Shown in pieces: positions 1-7,411 of a stretch of DNA of 64,000 bases; positions within the stretch are counted from its first letter, which is position 1, and the number at the start of each line of letters is the position of its first letter. The stretch spans positions 58,333-122,332 of the forward strand of contig JAFVBB010000005.1 in NCBI GenBank assembly GCA_017480225.1, in the 5' to 3' direction. A program made the translations under genes and the position numbers. Under the pieces are notes generated by a model. It had not been told where the DNA came from. It ran no database searches and saw only the letters and a list, made by a program, of their open reading frames with translations. The DNA is from Bacteroidales bacterium. GTDB taxonomy: Bacteria > Bacteroidota > Bacteroidia > Bacteroidales > P3.

Positions 1-206
1 ACATCGTTGGCAAGGTGTACATCACCTTCGTGGTGGAGCGTGACGGCTCGATTGCCGACGCCAGGGTGGTGAAAGACATCGGCGGCGGCTGCGGCCAGGA
101 GGCTCTGCGTGTTGTGAAGTCGATGCCCAAGTGGAAGCCTGGCAAGCAGCAGGGTCGCTCGGTGCGCGTGCAGTACAACCTGCCCGTGAGCTTCAGGCTG
201 CGTTAA
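1..206 (+). CDS. TonB-family energy transducer, C-terminal end (partial)
   Basis: This is the last 67 or so codons of a gene that begins before the window; the reading frame is open from base 3. The residues match the TonB C-terminal domain: a strand reading KVYITFVVERDGSI, then VVKDIGGGCGQEALRVV, the hallmark MPKWKPGKQQGR and a closing VQYNLPVSF strand. In this family the domain lies in the periplasm and contacts the TonB box of outer-membrane receptors, passing on energy from ExbB/ExbD. A strong hairpin follows the stop. The missing N-terminus should carry the membrane anchor. The domain call is firm; the receptors served are unknown. Confidence 0.9.
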   Translation, partial: IVGKVYITFVVERDGSIADARVVKDIGGGCGQEALRVVKSMPKWKPGKQQGRSVRVQYNLPVSFRLR

Positions 207-230
207 ACAGACAGTTGACAACCCGATGCA

Positions 231-287
231 CAAAGGTTTAGTGCGAGCGGCAGTGCCCGGTGGGCAGCTGTCGGCACTAAACCTTTG
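231..287 (+). terminator. Long stem-loop between tonB and the ABC-F gene
   Basis: Bases 231-244 are the exact reverse complement of 274-287 (14 bp), and the enclosed bases pair again (CGGCAG with CTGTCG, TGCCC with GGGCA), giving one almost continuous hairpin. No T-run follows, so a classical intrinsic terminator is not certain. It could end the tonB transcript or act as an attenuator in the ABC-F leader. Confidence 0.55.
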
Positions 288-314
288 GCCGTGTAAAGAA
301 ACAGTGAGCCAAAA

Positions 315-2216
315 TTGATTAGTGTCAACAATCTATCGGTGCAATTCACCGGCACCGACCTCTTCAGCGGTGTTACGTTCAACATTGGTGACCGCGACAG
401 GGTCGGACTTGTAGGGAAGAACGGCGCAGGCAAGAGCACGCTGCTGAAGATACTCTGCGGATGGCAGGAGCCGGAGGCAGGCAGTGTAGTGGTGGCCAGC
501 GGCCAGACGGTGGGATACCTTCCGCAGGAGATGGTTCCCGAGGCGCATGGCACGGTGCTTGAAGATGCCATGACGGCCTTTGCCCGGCTCGACGAGATGG
601 AACGCGAGCTGGAGCGGCTCTCAATACAGATAGCCGAGCGCACCGACTATGAGAGCGAGGATTACTCGCGCCTGCTGGTGCGCCACACTGAGCTGTCGGA
701 GCACATGGCTGTGCTCGGTGGCGGGCGTCGGCGCGAGGCGGCGGAGAAGGTGCTGCTGGGCTTGGGCTTCAGGCACGACGACTTCGATAAGCCGGTGGCG
801 GTGTTCAGCGGCGGCTGGCAGATGCGCGTGGAGCTGGCCAAACTGCTGCTGCAGCATCCCGACTTCATTCTGCTCGATGAGCCGACGAACCACCTTGACA
901 TCGGTTCGATACAGTGGCTTGAGGGCTATCTGGCCGACTATTCGGGGGCGGTGGTGCTTGTGAGTCACGACCGCGCGTTCCTCGACAATATCACAAAACG
1001 CACGGTGGAGATCACCGCCGGGCGGATATACGACTACAAGTGCCCGTACAGCGAGTATGTGGTGCAGATGCAGCAGCGCAGGGCAAGCCAGATGGCGCAG
1101 CTCACCAACCAGCAGCGACAGGTGGCGCAGATAGAGGCGTTCATAGAGCGCTTCCGCTACAAGGCTACAAAGAGCCGCCAGGTGCAGAGCCGCATAAAGA
1201 TGCTGGAACGCATGGAGGAGGTGAAGGTTGACGAGGTGAGCACAGAGAGCATACACTTCCAGTTTCCGCCTGCCCCGCACAGCGGGAAGATAGTGGTGGA
1301 GGCGCAGCATCTTGGCAAGGCATACGGCAGCAACCAGGTGTTCGACGGGGTAGACCTTCTGCTCACGGCGGGACGCAAGGTGGCATTCGTCGGTCGCAAC
1401 GGCGAAGGCAAGAGCACCATGGCAAAGATAATAGTGGGCGACCTTAACGACTACACAGGCACGCTGCGGCTTGGCGCCAATGTCGTGATAGGCTACTATG
1501 CGCAAAATCAGGCTGCGATGCTCAATCTGGACCGCACGGTTTACGAGACGATTGACGACGTGGCACAAGGCGACATACGTCCGAAGATACGCAGTATACT
1601 GGGTAGCTTCCTGTTTGCTGACGACGACATGGACAAGAAGGTGCGTGTGCTCAGTGGTGGAGAGAAGGCAAGGCTGGCATTGGCCAAGCTGTTGCTGACA
1701 CCGTGCAACCTGCTTGTGCTTGACGAGCCCACCAATCACCTTGACATGGACAGCAAGGATGTGCTGAAGAATGCCTTGCTGCAATTCAACGGTACGCTCA
1801 TTGTGGTGAGCCATGACCGTGACTTTCTGGCAGGGCTCACCGAAGAGCTGTATGAGTTCCGCGACGGCGGGGTGCATGAGTTCCGTGGTGATGTGATGGA
1901 ATGGCTTGAGGCTTCGGAGCAGAGCAGGCAGGCAGTGTCTGTTGCGTCGCACCAGCAGCAACGTTCACAGGGACGTGAAGCATATGAGAAGAGCCGTGAG
2001 GCGGAGCGTGAAAAGCGCAAGTTGCAGAATGTTGTGAGGCAGAAGGAGGCGGAGGTTGAAGAGATTGAGAGAAAGATTGCGGAGCGCGACGCCATGCTGG
2101 CGGCAGGTGAGCAGCCCGATGCAGAATTTTATGAGGAATACCAGCGGCTTAAGCAGCAGTTGGATGCCAAGATTGAAGAATGGGAGGAGGCTGTGATTGC
2201 CGCGGAAAACGATTAA
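315..2216 (+). CDS. ABC-F family ATPase (ribosome-associated type)
   Basis: A 633-residue protein with two ABC ATPase domains and no membrane segment, as in ABC-F factors that act on the ribosome rather than in transport. Domain 1 has Walker A GKNGAGKST at residues 34-42, signature SGGWQ near 165 and Walker B with DEPTNHLD near 188. A charged helical linker, the ABC-F P-site tRNA motif region, spans about 240-320. Domain 2 has GRNGEGKST near 360, LSGGE near 445 and a second DEPTNHLD near 470. The tail from about 560 is a charged coiled coil. Translation appears to start at TTG, because MISVNNLSVQF is the usual family start and no ATG lies nearby. Length fits Bacteroidota homologues. A housekeeping role is more likely than antibiotic resistance, but this is inference. 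Confidence 0.92.
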   Translation: MISVNNLSVQFTGTDLFSGVTFNIGDRDRVGLVGKNGAGKSTLLKILCGWQEPEAGSVVVASGQTVGYLPQEMVPEAHGTVLEDAMTAFARLDEMERELERLSIQIAERTDYESEDYSRLLVRHTELSEHMAVLGGGRRREAAEKVLLGLGFRHDDFDKPVAVFSGGWQMRVELAKLLLQHPDFILLDEPTNHLDIGSIQWLEGYLADYSGAVVLVSHDRAFLDNITKRTVEITAGRIYDYKCPYSEYVVQMQQRRASQMAQLTNQQRQVAQIEAFIERFRYKATKSRQVQSRIKMLERMEEVKVDEVSTESIHFQFPPAPHSGKIVVEAQHLGKAYGSNQVFDGVDLLLTAGRKVAFVGRNGEGKSTMAKIIVGDLNDYTGTLRLGANVVIGYYAQNQAAMLNLDRTVYETIDDVAQGDIRPKIRSILGSFLFADDDMDKKVRVLSGGEKARLALAKLLLTPCNLLVLDEPTNHLDMDSKDVLKNALLQFNGTLIVVSHDRDFLAGLTEELYEFRDGGVHEFRGDVMEWLEASEQSRQAVSVASHQQQRSQGREAYEKSREAEREKRKLQNVVRQKEAEVEEIERKIAERDAMLAAGEQPDAEFYEEYQRLKQQLDAKIEEWEEAVIAAEND

Positions 2217-2230
2217 CAAATAGAATACAT

Positions 2231-2428
2231 ATGATGACAGTAATAGTGGTTTTGGTGGTGGCGGTGGCCGTGATAGGGCTGATGATGCTGGTGCTTGGCA
2301 GCAAGATGCTTATGCACAAGGAGAAAGAGTACAAGAGGCCATGCGCAAACGCCGACCCGACTACCGGACGTTGCTCCCATTGCACATGTGACTTGAAGAA
2401 AACCAGCGATGGAAGAGCCGGGCATTGA
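2231..2428 (+). CDS. Small membrane protein with cysteine-rich tail
   Basis: A 65-residue protein starting at MMTVIVV, 14 bases after the ABC-F stop. Residues 3-24 form one hydrophobic membrane helix. The soluble tail contains C38 and then a CSHCTC cluster at 48-53, a pattern that could bind a metal ion. Its end overlaps the phoH start by 20 bases, so the two are likely translated from one transcript. Small single-span proteins with a cysteine cluster are common in Bacteroidota; I do not recognise a named family and assign no function. Confidence 0.6.
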   Translation: MMTVIVVLVVAVAVIGLMMLVLGSKMLMHKEKEYKRPCANADPTTGRCSHCTCDLKKTSDGRAGH

Positions 2429-3380
2429 AAGGTTGTTCTCGCTCGACGAGATTGACTACCAGCGTTTCTGGGGCGCAAATGGCAGAATGCTCGATTTTGT
2501 GAGACTCTTGTTCCCCAAAATCAAGATAGTGGTTCGGGGTGAGATGCTTAAAGCCATTGGCTCGGAAGATGATATTGACTGGTTCGATGAAAAGCTCGCA
2601 GCCATGCTGTCGCATTTTGAACGTCACGGTTCGCTGGGCGAAGAGGCTGTGATGCGAATAATGGAAAGCGGCAGCACCGAACCGGGCAAGGAAAACAGCG
2701 ACGAGGTGTTGGTGCACGGACGCAACGGACTGCTCGTTAAGGCTCGCACAGCCAACCAGTCGCGCCTTGTGGAGATGGTGGCGGCCAACGACCTGGTGTT
2801 TGCAGTTGGGCCTGCCGGTACGGGCAAGACCTACACGGCTGTGGCGCTGGCGGTAAGGGCATTGAAGAACAAGGAGGTGCGCCGCATCGTGCTGACCCGT
2901 CCTGCGGTCGAGGCAGGAGAGAACTTGGGCTACCTGCCGGGCGACCTGCGCGACAAGCTCGACCCCTACCTTCAGCCTCTCTATGATGCCCTGCGCGACA
3001 TGCTGCCACCGCAGAAGATTGACAGTTACCGTGATGACGGCACCATAGAGATTGCACCGCTGGCATTTATGCGTGGGCGCACACTCGACAATGCTTTTGT
3101 AATTCTCGACGAAGCCCAGAATGCCACTGCGGCACAGCTGAAAATGTTTCTCACCAGAATGGGGCGCAACGCCAGGTTTGTGGTGACCGGCGACCTGACG
3201 CAGATCGACCTGCCACACCGCCAGCAGAGCGGGTTGCCGCAGGCGCTGTCGATACTGCGCGACGTGAAGGGTGTCGGCATTGTCGAGCTTGACCGCTCCG
3301 ATGTGGTGAGGCACAGACTGGTGGCCGAAATAATACGTGCCTATGAACGGCAGGCCGCAAACGACAGTACAAGGCCATGA
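2409..3380 (+). CDS. phoH: PhoH-like ATPase
   Basis: A 323-residue P-loop ATPase of the PhoH family. An N-terminal KH-like region (about 1-100) leads into Walker A GPAGTGKT at residues 134-141, the conserved RPAVEAGENLGYLPGD block, Walker B VILDEAQNA near 232, and the TGDLTQIDLP motif. Family members are cytosolic and linked to RNA metabolism and 16S rRNA maturation (often next to ybeY elsewhere), though the exact reaction is unsettled. The start ATG lies inside the end of the upstream small gene, and the stop overlaps ispE by four bases (ATGA), so ABC-F, the small protein, phoH and ispE probably form one operon. Confidence 0.93.
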   Translation: MEEPGIERLFSLDEIDYQRFWGANGRMLDFVRLLFPKIKIVVRGEMLKAIGSEDDIDWFDEKLAAMLSHFERHGSLGEEAVMRIMESGSTEPGKENSDEVLVHGRNGLLVKARTANQSRLVEMVAANDLVFAVGPAGTGKTYTAVALAVRALKNKEVRRIVLTRPAVEAGENLGYLPGDLRDKLDPYLQPLYDALRDMLPPQKIDSYRDDGTIEIAPLAFMRGRTLDNAFVILDEAQNATAAQLKMFLTRMGRNARFVVTGDLTQIDLPHRQQSGLPQALSILRDVKGVGIVELDRSDVVRHRLVAEIIRAYERQAANDSTRP

Positions 3381-4153
3381 CAACTCACCCCAATTGCAAG
3401 ATTAATATCGGGCTGCAGATTGTTGGCAGGCGTGCTGACGGATACCACGAGTTGCGCACCATATTTATGCCGGTGCATTCTATGCACGACACCCTCACCA
3501 TAGAGCCCCAGCCTGATGGTGAAGACGTGGTGATGACGCAGCAGGGCATCGCCCTTGACAATGCTGCCGCCGACAACTTGTGCGTGGCGGCGTGGCGGTT
3601 GATGCACAGCGAATATGGCATCCCCCCGGTGGCAATTACCCTGCACAAGGGCATTCCTTTCGGTGCAGGCCTTGGTGGTGGCAGCAGCGATGCCGCGTTC
3701 ACCCTCAAGATGCTCAACGCGATGTTTGCCCTCGGACTTGACGACGCCACGCTCTCTCGCCATGCTGCCATGATTGGTGCCGACTGCCCATTCTTCATAT
3801 ACAACCGTCCGGCCTATGCCACGGGAACTGGCGATGTGCTCGAACCTATCGGGCTGAGCCTGGACGGCTACCGTGTGGAGGTGTCAATACCGGAAGGCGA
3901 GCATGTAAGCACAAGGGAGGCCTATGCTGGAGTGGACTGCATCAATATCGACCACCGGCCCGATTTGCGCCAGGCGGCGCTGCTCCCGGTAGAGTCATGG
4001 CGTGGCGTGATAGAGAATGAGTTCGAGCGCACTGTGCTGCCAGCCCACCCTGCCATCGCCTCGTTGAAACAATCATTCTATGATCGGGGCGCGGTCTATG
4101 CGAGCATGACCGGCAGCGGCGCTGCGGTTTTTGCGTTTTTTGCCTCGTTTTAG
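3377..4153 (+). CDS. ispE: 4-diphosphocytidyl-2-C-methyl-D-erythritol kinase
   Basis: IspE phosphorylates CDP-methylerythritol with ATP in the non-mevalonate isoprenoid pathway. The 258-residue protein begins with the family hallmark (P)NCKINIGLQIVGRRADGYHEL, carries the GHMP-kinase ATP loop PFGAGLGGGSSDAA near residues 93-106, and ends with the GHMP C-terminal motif MTGSGAAVFAFF. Its length is slightly below the usual 270-300 residues. The start overlaps the phoH stop as ATGA, which fixes it. No terminator is obvious directly after it; the next gene has its own promoter-like box. Confidence 0.95.
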   Translation: MTTHPNCKINIGLQIVGRRADGYHELRTIFMPVHSMHDTLTIEPQPDGEDVVMTQQGIALDNAAADNLCVAAWRLMHSEYGIPPVAITLHKGIPFGAGLGGGSSDAAFTLKMLNAMFALGLDDATLSRHAAMIGADCPFFIYNRPAYATGTGDVLEPIGLSLDGYRVEVSIPEGEHVSTREAYAGVDCINIDHRPDLRQAALLPVESWRGVIENEFERTVLPAHPAIASLKQSFYDRGAVYASMTGSGAAVFAFFASF

Positions 4154-4196
4154 TTTATTTAAGAATAAAAAACGATGCCAAACATTGGAAACATTG

Positions 4197-4204
4197 TATC
4201 TTTG
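4197..4204 (+). promoter_or_regulatory. Bacteroidota -7 box (TATCTTTG) for the 4256 lipoprotein
   Basis: TATCTTTG matches the TAnnTTTG -7 consensus of the Bacteroidota primary sigma factor. It lies 51 bases before the ATG in an AT-rich gap. A clear -33 TTTG at the usual distance is not seen, only a TTGG at 4185. Confidence 0.6.
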
Positions 4205-4255
4205 CAAATGTTTCTGTGAAAGAAAAGTAAGTATAACATATTAAAAAACAACAAA

Positions 4256-4705
4256 ATGAAGAAAGTATTATCGTTCATCGGAGCTGCCGCAATCGTGGCC
4301 GCTATGACTGTTGCCTGCAACCACAAGGCTGCCGAGACCGCTGACACCACCGCTTGCTGCGAGAAGACCGAGCAGTGCTGCGAGCAGAAGGACGCCGTTG
4401 AGAGCGCCGCCACCAGCGAGAGCGACAACGACGCTTCCGCCATGCTTGCCGCCGCCAAAGAGGCCGGCCAGGCTATCTGCAACTGCACCAATGGCGACGC
4501 CGCCAGCATTGAGAACTGCATGAACAGCGTTCTCGCCGCCAGCTATGCCCAGTACGAGGGCAACACCGAGTTCAGCGCCGCTGTGAAAGCTGAAATCGAG
4601 AACTGCGTCAAGGCCAAGGCCACCGAGGCTGCCAAGGATGCCGTCAGCGAAGGTGTGAAGGCTGGTGCCAACGCCCTTGCCAAGGAGATTGCCAAGAAGA
4701 AATAA
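4256..4705 (+). CDS. Cysteine-rich putative lipoprotein
   Basis: A 149-residue exported protein. MKKVLSFIGAAAIVAAMTVAC is a signal peptide with a lipobox-like end, so C21 is the likely lipidated cysteine. The mature part is rich in Ala, Glu and Lys, with clustered cysteines (ACCEKTEQCCEQ near 35-45, then CNC near 80), and a helical tail rich in Lys/Ala. It has its own promoter box and is followed by a strong terminator, so it is probably monocistronic. Composition alone suggests a helical periplasmic or surface-anchored protein; I do not recognise a family. Confidence 0.75.
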   Translation: MKKVLSFIGAAAIVAAMTVACNHKAAETADTTACCEKTEQCCEQKDAVESAATSESDNDASAMLAAAKEAGQAICNCTNGDAASIENCMNSVLAASYAQYEGNTEFSAAVKAEIENCVKAKATEAAKDAVSEGVKAGANALAKEIAKKK

Positions 4706-4738
4706 GCTCCTTTGACCGATTGTGACAAACATCGACCA

Positions 4739-4776
4739 AAGCCCGCTTTGCCGCAAGGCCAGGCGGGCTTCTTTTG
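4739..4776 (+). terminator. Intrinsic terminator after the 4256 lipoprotein
   Basis: AAGCCCGC (4739-4746) pairs with GCGGGCTT (4763-4770) and is followed by CTTTT. The hairpin ends only 13 bases before the next ATG at 4784. Confidence 0.8.
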
Positions 4777-4783
4777 TATGGAG

Positions 4784-5104
4784 ATGAAACGTTTGGTTAT
4801 TGTTGCCGCAGCTTTGCTGCTGGTGTCGTGCCATGGGGGAGAGCGACGTCCGTCCGATGTGCTCTCGCCGGAGGAAATGACGCGGTTCATGGAGGGGGCA
4901 TACGACGTGGAAAGCGCGTTTTCAATGCAGACGCAGTACCGCTACAGCCATCTGACCGAGGAGGCCGCCGCAGGCTACGACAGTCTGCTGGCTGCCATCG
5001 GCGTCACCAGGGAGCAGGTCGAGGCAAGCTTCGACTACTATTCGAGGCATCTTGACGAGTTCCTGGCCATACAGGACTCCGTGGTGGCACACTCAAAGCA
5101 GTAG
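4784..5104 (+). CDS. DUF4296-like lipoprotein
   Basis: A 106-residue lipoprotein beginning MKRLVIVAAALLLVSC, so C16 is the lipidation site. The body (SPEEMTRFMEGAYDVESAF, then YDSLLAAIGVTREQVEASFDYYSRH) resembles the small helical DUF4296 proteins of Bacteroidota, which have no known function. The frame stays open upstream to 4712, but that extension reads through the terminator at 4739 and would bury the signal peptide, so ATG 4784 (or 4778, MEMKRL) is chosen. No separate promoter is evident, so expression may depend on read-through. Confidence 0.72.
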   Translation: MKRLVIVAAALLLVSCHGGERRPSDVLSPEEMTRFMEGAYDVESAFSMQTQYRYSHLTEEAAAGYDSLLAAIGVTREQVEASFDYYSRHLDEFLAIQDSVVAHSKQ

Positions 5105-5123
5105 CCACGCCTGCCGACAAAAA

Positions 5124-5170
5124 CAAGCGGCTGCCGTTGCATGAAGGGTGACGGCAGCCGCTTGCTTTTT
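5124..5170. terminator. Bidirectional terminator between DUF4296 gene and recJ
   Basis: CAAGCGGCTGCCGT (5124-5137) is the exact reverse complement of 5151-5164, a 14-bp stem followed by CTTTTT on the plus strand and preceded by an A-run that gives T-residues on the minus strand. It lies between convergent genes. Confidence 0.85.
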
Positions 5171-5184
5171 CCGGCGCAGAGCCG

Positions 5185-7026
5185 TCAGTAGCAGAACTTG
5201 ATGTCTTTCACGTTCAACTGTATCTCTGTGCGCCCATGCCAATAGTTCTCCTCAAGCTGGTAGCACAGGTCGAAGTGCTCGCCACTCTGCATCTTGCCCA
5301 GCGCCTCGCCCTGCTGGAAGGCTATCGAAGGGTAGGGAGGTGTACTTTCGGCGATGGGTATTGAGGTGAACTTCAGGTGATTTGTGCCCACTATGCGCAC
5401 GTTGCCGGTGTCTACAAGCTCGCGGCTGATGAACACCGGCACATTGTTTTCCGGCCCGAATGGCGCGAACTGTTTCAGTATGCGCAGGAATTTTGGCGTG
5501 ATTTGCGAGAACAGTATCTCGGCGTCGGCCTCAATCTCCGGCACCACCTCCTCGTTTCCGAGGCTTTCGCGCACCAGTTGCTCGAAGCGAAGGACGAAGG
5601 CTTTCATGTTCTCTTTGCGCAGGCTGACTCCTGCCGCGCTCTTGTGGCCGCCGAAATGCTCCAGCAGGTCGGCGCACTTCTCCAGCGCCTCGTGCATGTC
5701 GAACTCCTTGAGCGACCGCGCCGAGCCTGTGACCAGCCCGTCGCTTCCTTCGGTGAAGACGATGGTCGGCTTGTTGTAGGCCTCCACTATTCGGCTGGCT
5801 ACGATGCCCACCACGCCACGGTGCCAGTGCGGGTCGTAGAGCACCAGCGACTGGCGGTTTTTGTAAAAGTCGTCGTTCTCTATGCGGCGCTTGGCCTCAA
5901 TGGTGGCGCTGGTGTCGAGGTCCTTGCGCTCCAGGTTGTAGGCGTTGATGTCTTCGGCCAGCTGGCGCGCCACAGCCGGGTCCTCGGTGAGCATGAGGCG
6001 TACCGAGTCGAAGGCCGACCGTATGCGTCCAGCGGCGTTGATGCGCGGCCCCACAAGGAATACCAGGTCGCTGATTGTCAACTCCTTCTCAAAATAGCCG
6101 GTCTTTGCCCGCTCGCCGTGCTCGGTGCCGTCGGGCTGATCGGTCTTTCGACGGTCTACATGGCCGTACTTCAGAATGGCCTCGAGCCCGGCGCGGGGCT
6201 TGGTGTTGAGCACACGCAAGCCGAAGAAGGCCAGCACCCTGTTCTCGCCCATGATGGGCACGATGTCGCTCGCGATGCTCACTGCCACCAGGTCGAGGTA
6301 CTTCAACAGGCGCAGTTTCAGCTCCTCCTGCCGTTGCTTGCGGCTCTCGTCGAGCTGTTCGGGCAGGTCGCACAGCCTCACTCCGAGCCGCTGCTCCAAG
6401 TGAGCCTCCACAATCTTGAACCCTATGCCGCATCCGCTGAGCTCCTTGTAGGGGTAGGGGCAGTCGGCCTGCTTCGGGTCGAGCACAGCCACGGCTCGCG
6501 GCACCTCGTCGCCCGGCAGGTGGTGGTCGCCTATTATGAAGTCGATGCCGCGCTGCGCGGCGTAGTCCACCTGCTCCATTGCCTTGATACCGCAGTCGAG
6601 CGCAATGACAAGTTTCACTCCAGTTTCGCTGGCGTAGTCTATGCCCTTGTATGAGATGCCGTAGCCCTCACGCTCGCGGTCGGGAATGTAGAAGTCGATG
6701 TTGTGGTCGAGCTCCTTCAGGTAGGAGTAGACCAGGGCCACTGCCGACGTGCCGTCGACGTCGTAGTCGCCGTAGACCATGATGCGTTGTTGTTCTGCAA
6801 TTGCCTTGTCGATGCGGTCTATGGCCTGCCTCATGCCTTTCATCAGGAACGGATCGTGTATCTGATCCAGTCCCGGACGGAAGAAACGGCGGGCTTCTTC
6901 AAATGTGGTAACACCGCGTTCTACAAGCAGTGTGGCGATGATACGGTCAACGCCAAGCGATGCAGCAAGCTTTTCAACAATCTCTAAATCATAGTCTTTT
7001 CTGATTATCCAATGTTTATTCCTCAT
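5185..7026 (-). CDS. recJ: Single-stranded-DNA-specific exonuclease RecJ
   Basis: RecJ degrades single-stranded DNA 5'-3' in recombination and mismatch or base repair. The 613-residue protein has the DHH phosphoesterase core: VYGDYDVDGTSA near residues 84-95 (motif I), the IALDCG and GDHH blocks (metal ligands) near 140-165, and the DHHA1 domain with GGHKSAAG near 460. The open frame extends to 7065, but that extension overlaps the -7 box at 7041-7048, so the start is set at MRNKHWIIRKDYD (ATG 7026). The leader is then very short. It is monocistronic and ends at a shared terminator. Confidence 0.94.
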   Translation of the reverse strand: MRNKHWIIRKDYDLEIVEKLAASLGVDRIIATLLVERGVTTFEEARRFFRPGLDQIHDPFLMKGMRQAIDRIDKAIAEQQRIMVYGDYDVDGTSAVALVYSYLKELDHNIDFYIPDREREGYGISYKGIDYASETGVKLVIALDCGIKAMEQVDYAAQRGIDFIIGDHHLPGDEVPRAVAVLDPKQADCPYPYKELSGCGIGFKIVEAHLEQRLGVRLCDLPEQLDESRKQRQEELKLRLLKYLDLVAVSIASDIVPIMGENRVLAFFGLRVLNTKPRAGLEAILKYGHVDRRKTDQPDGTEHGERAKTGYFEKELTISDLVFLVGPRINAAGRIRSAFDSVRLMLTEDPAVARQLAEDINAYNLERKDLDTSATIEAKRRIENDDFYKNRQSLVLYDPHWHRGVVGIVASRIVEAYNKPTIVFTEGSDGLVTGSARSLKEFDMHEALEKCADLLEHFGGHKSAAGVSLRKENMKAFVLRFEQLVRESLGNEEVVPEIEADAEILFSQITPKFLRILKQFAPFGPENNVPVFISRELVDTGNVRIVGTNHLKFTSIPIAESTPPYPSIAFQQGEALGKMQSGEHFDLCYQLEENYWHGRTEIQLNVKDIKFCY

Positions 7027-7040
7027 ATTTTTTCTGGGTG

Positions 7041-7048
7041 TAAAATTA
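7041..7048 (-). promoter_or_regulatory. -7 box for recJ
   Basis: On the minus strand the sequence reads TAGTAATTTTA, close to the TAnnTTTG box seen before other genes here. It lies 15 bases before ATG 7026, implying an untranslated leader of about 8 bases. Confidence 0.5.
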
Positions 7049-7212
7049 CTAAATTTCCCAGACATGGCGAAATTTTTTTTTCAGTCACGCAATCAGGCCT
7101 TCACTCCATAGCTGTCTGCCGGACAGTCCAAGCCCCAAAAACAGCCCTGAAATGGAAGATTGCAAACTGCTGTAAATCAATATTAAGGATAGACCAACTC
7201 CTACTCATCTCC

Positions 7213-7266
7213 TACTCAACACCTACCCAACTCCTTATTATCAATTACTTAAGTAGGTGTTGAGTA
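7213..7266. repeat. 14-bp inverted repeat in the recJ-permease gap
   Basis: TACTCAACACCTAC (7213-7226) is the exact reverse complement of 7253-7266 around a 26-base AT-rich loop. Partial copies of the same motif (CTACTC, ACCTACCCAAC) lie just upstream. The gap between recJ and the permease terminator (about 7050-7345) holds no convincing gene. No T-run follows, so this is not an evident terminator; it could be a protein-binding or recombination site. Confidence 0.6.
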
Positions 7267-7345
7267 GTTGTTGACAAGGTGCTGTCAACTGGTTGTCAGT
7301 GTGTTGGTGTAATGTTAAAATTCGGCGAAGGTTTCGACTACGGGC

Positions 7346-7381
7346 AAAGAAAAAGCCCGCGACTTGATTGGGTCGCGGGCT
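7346..7381 (-). terminator. Terminator of the aroQ-permease operon
   Basis: AGCCCGCGAC (7354-7363) pairs with GTCGCGGGCT (7372-7381). On the minus strand the hairpin is followed by TTTTCTTTG, a good T-tract. It lies 31 bases after the permease stop. Confidence 0.85.
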
Positions 7382-7411
7382 GTGGTGTGGCTTTGTGGCA
7401 GTATTGGGCGG

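Noticed and set aside
621-1961. 446-codon open frame on the minus strand
   Set aside because: Antisense to the ABC-F gene; composition is abnormal (His and Leu runs) and no motif is seen.
5377-6654. 425-codon open frame on the plus strand
   Set aside because: Antisense to recJ and without a domain.
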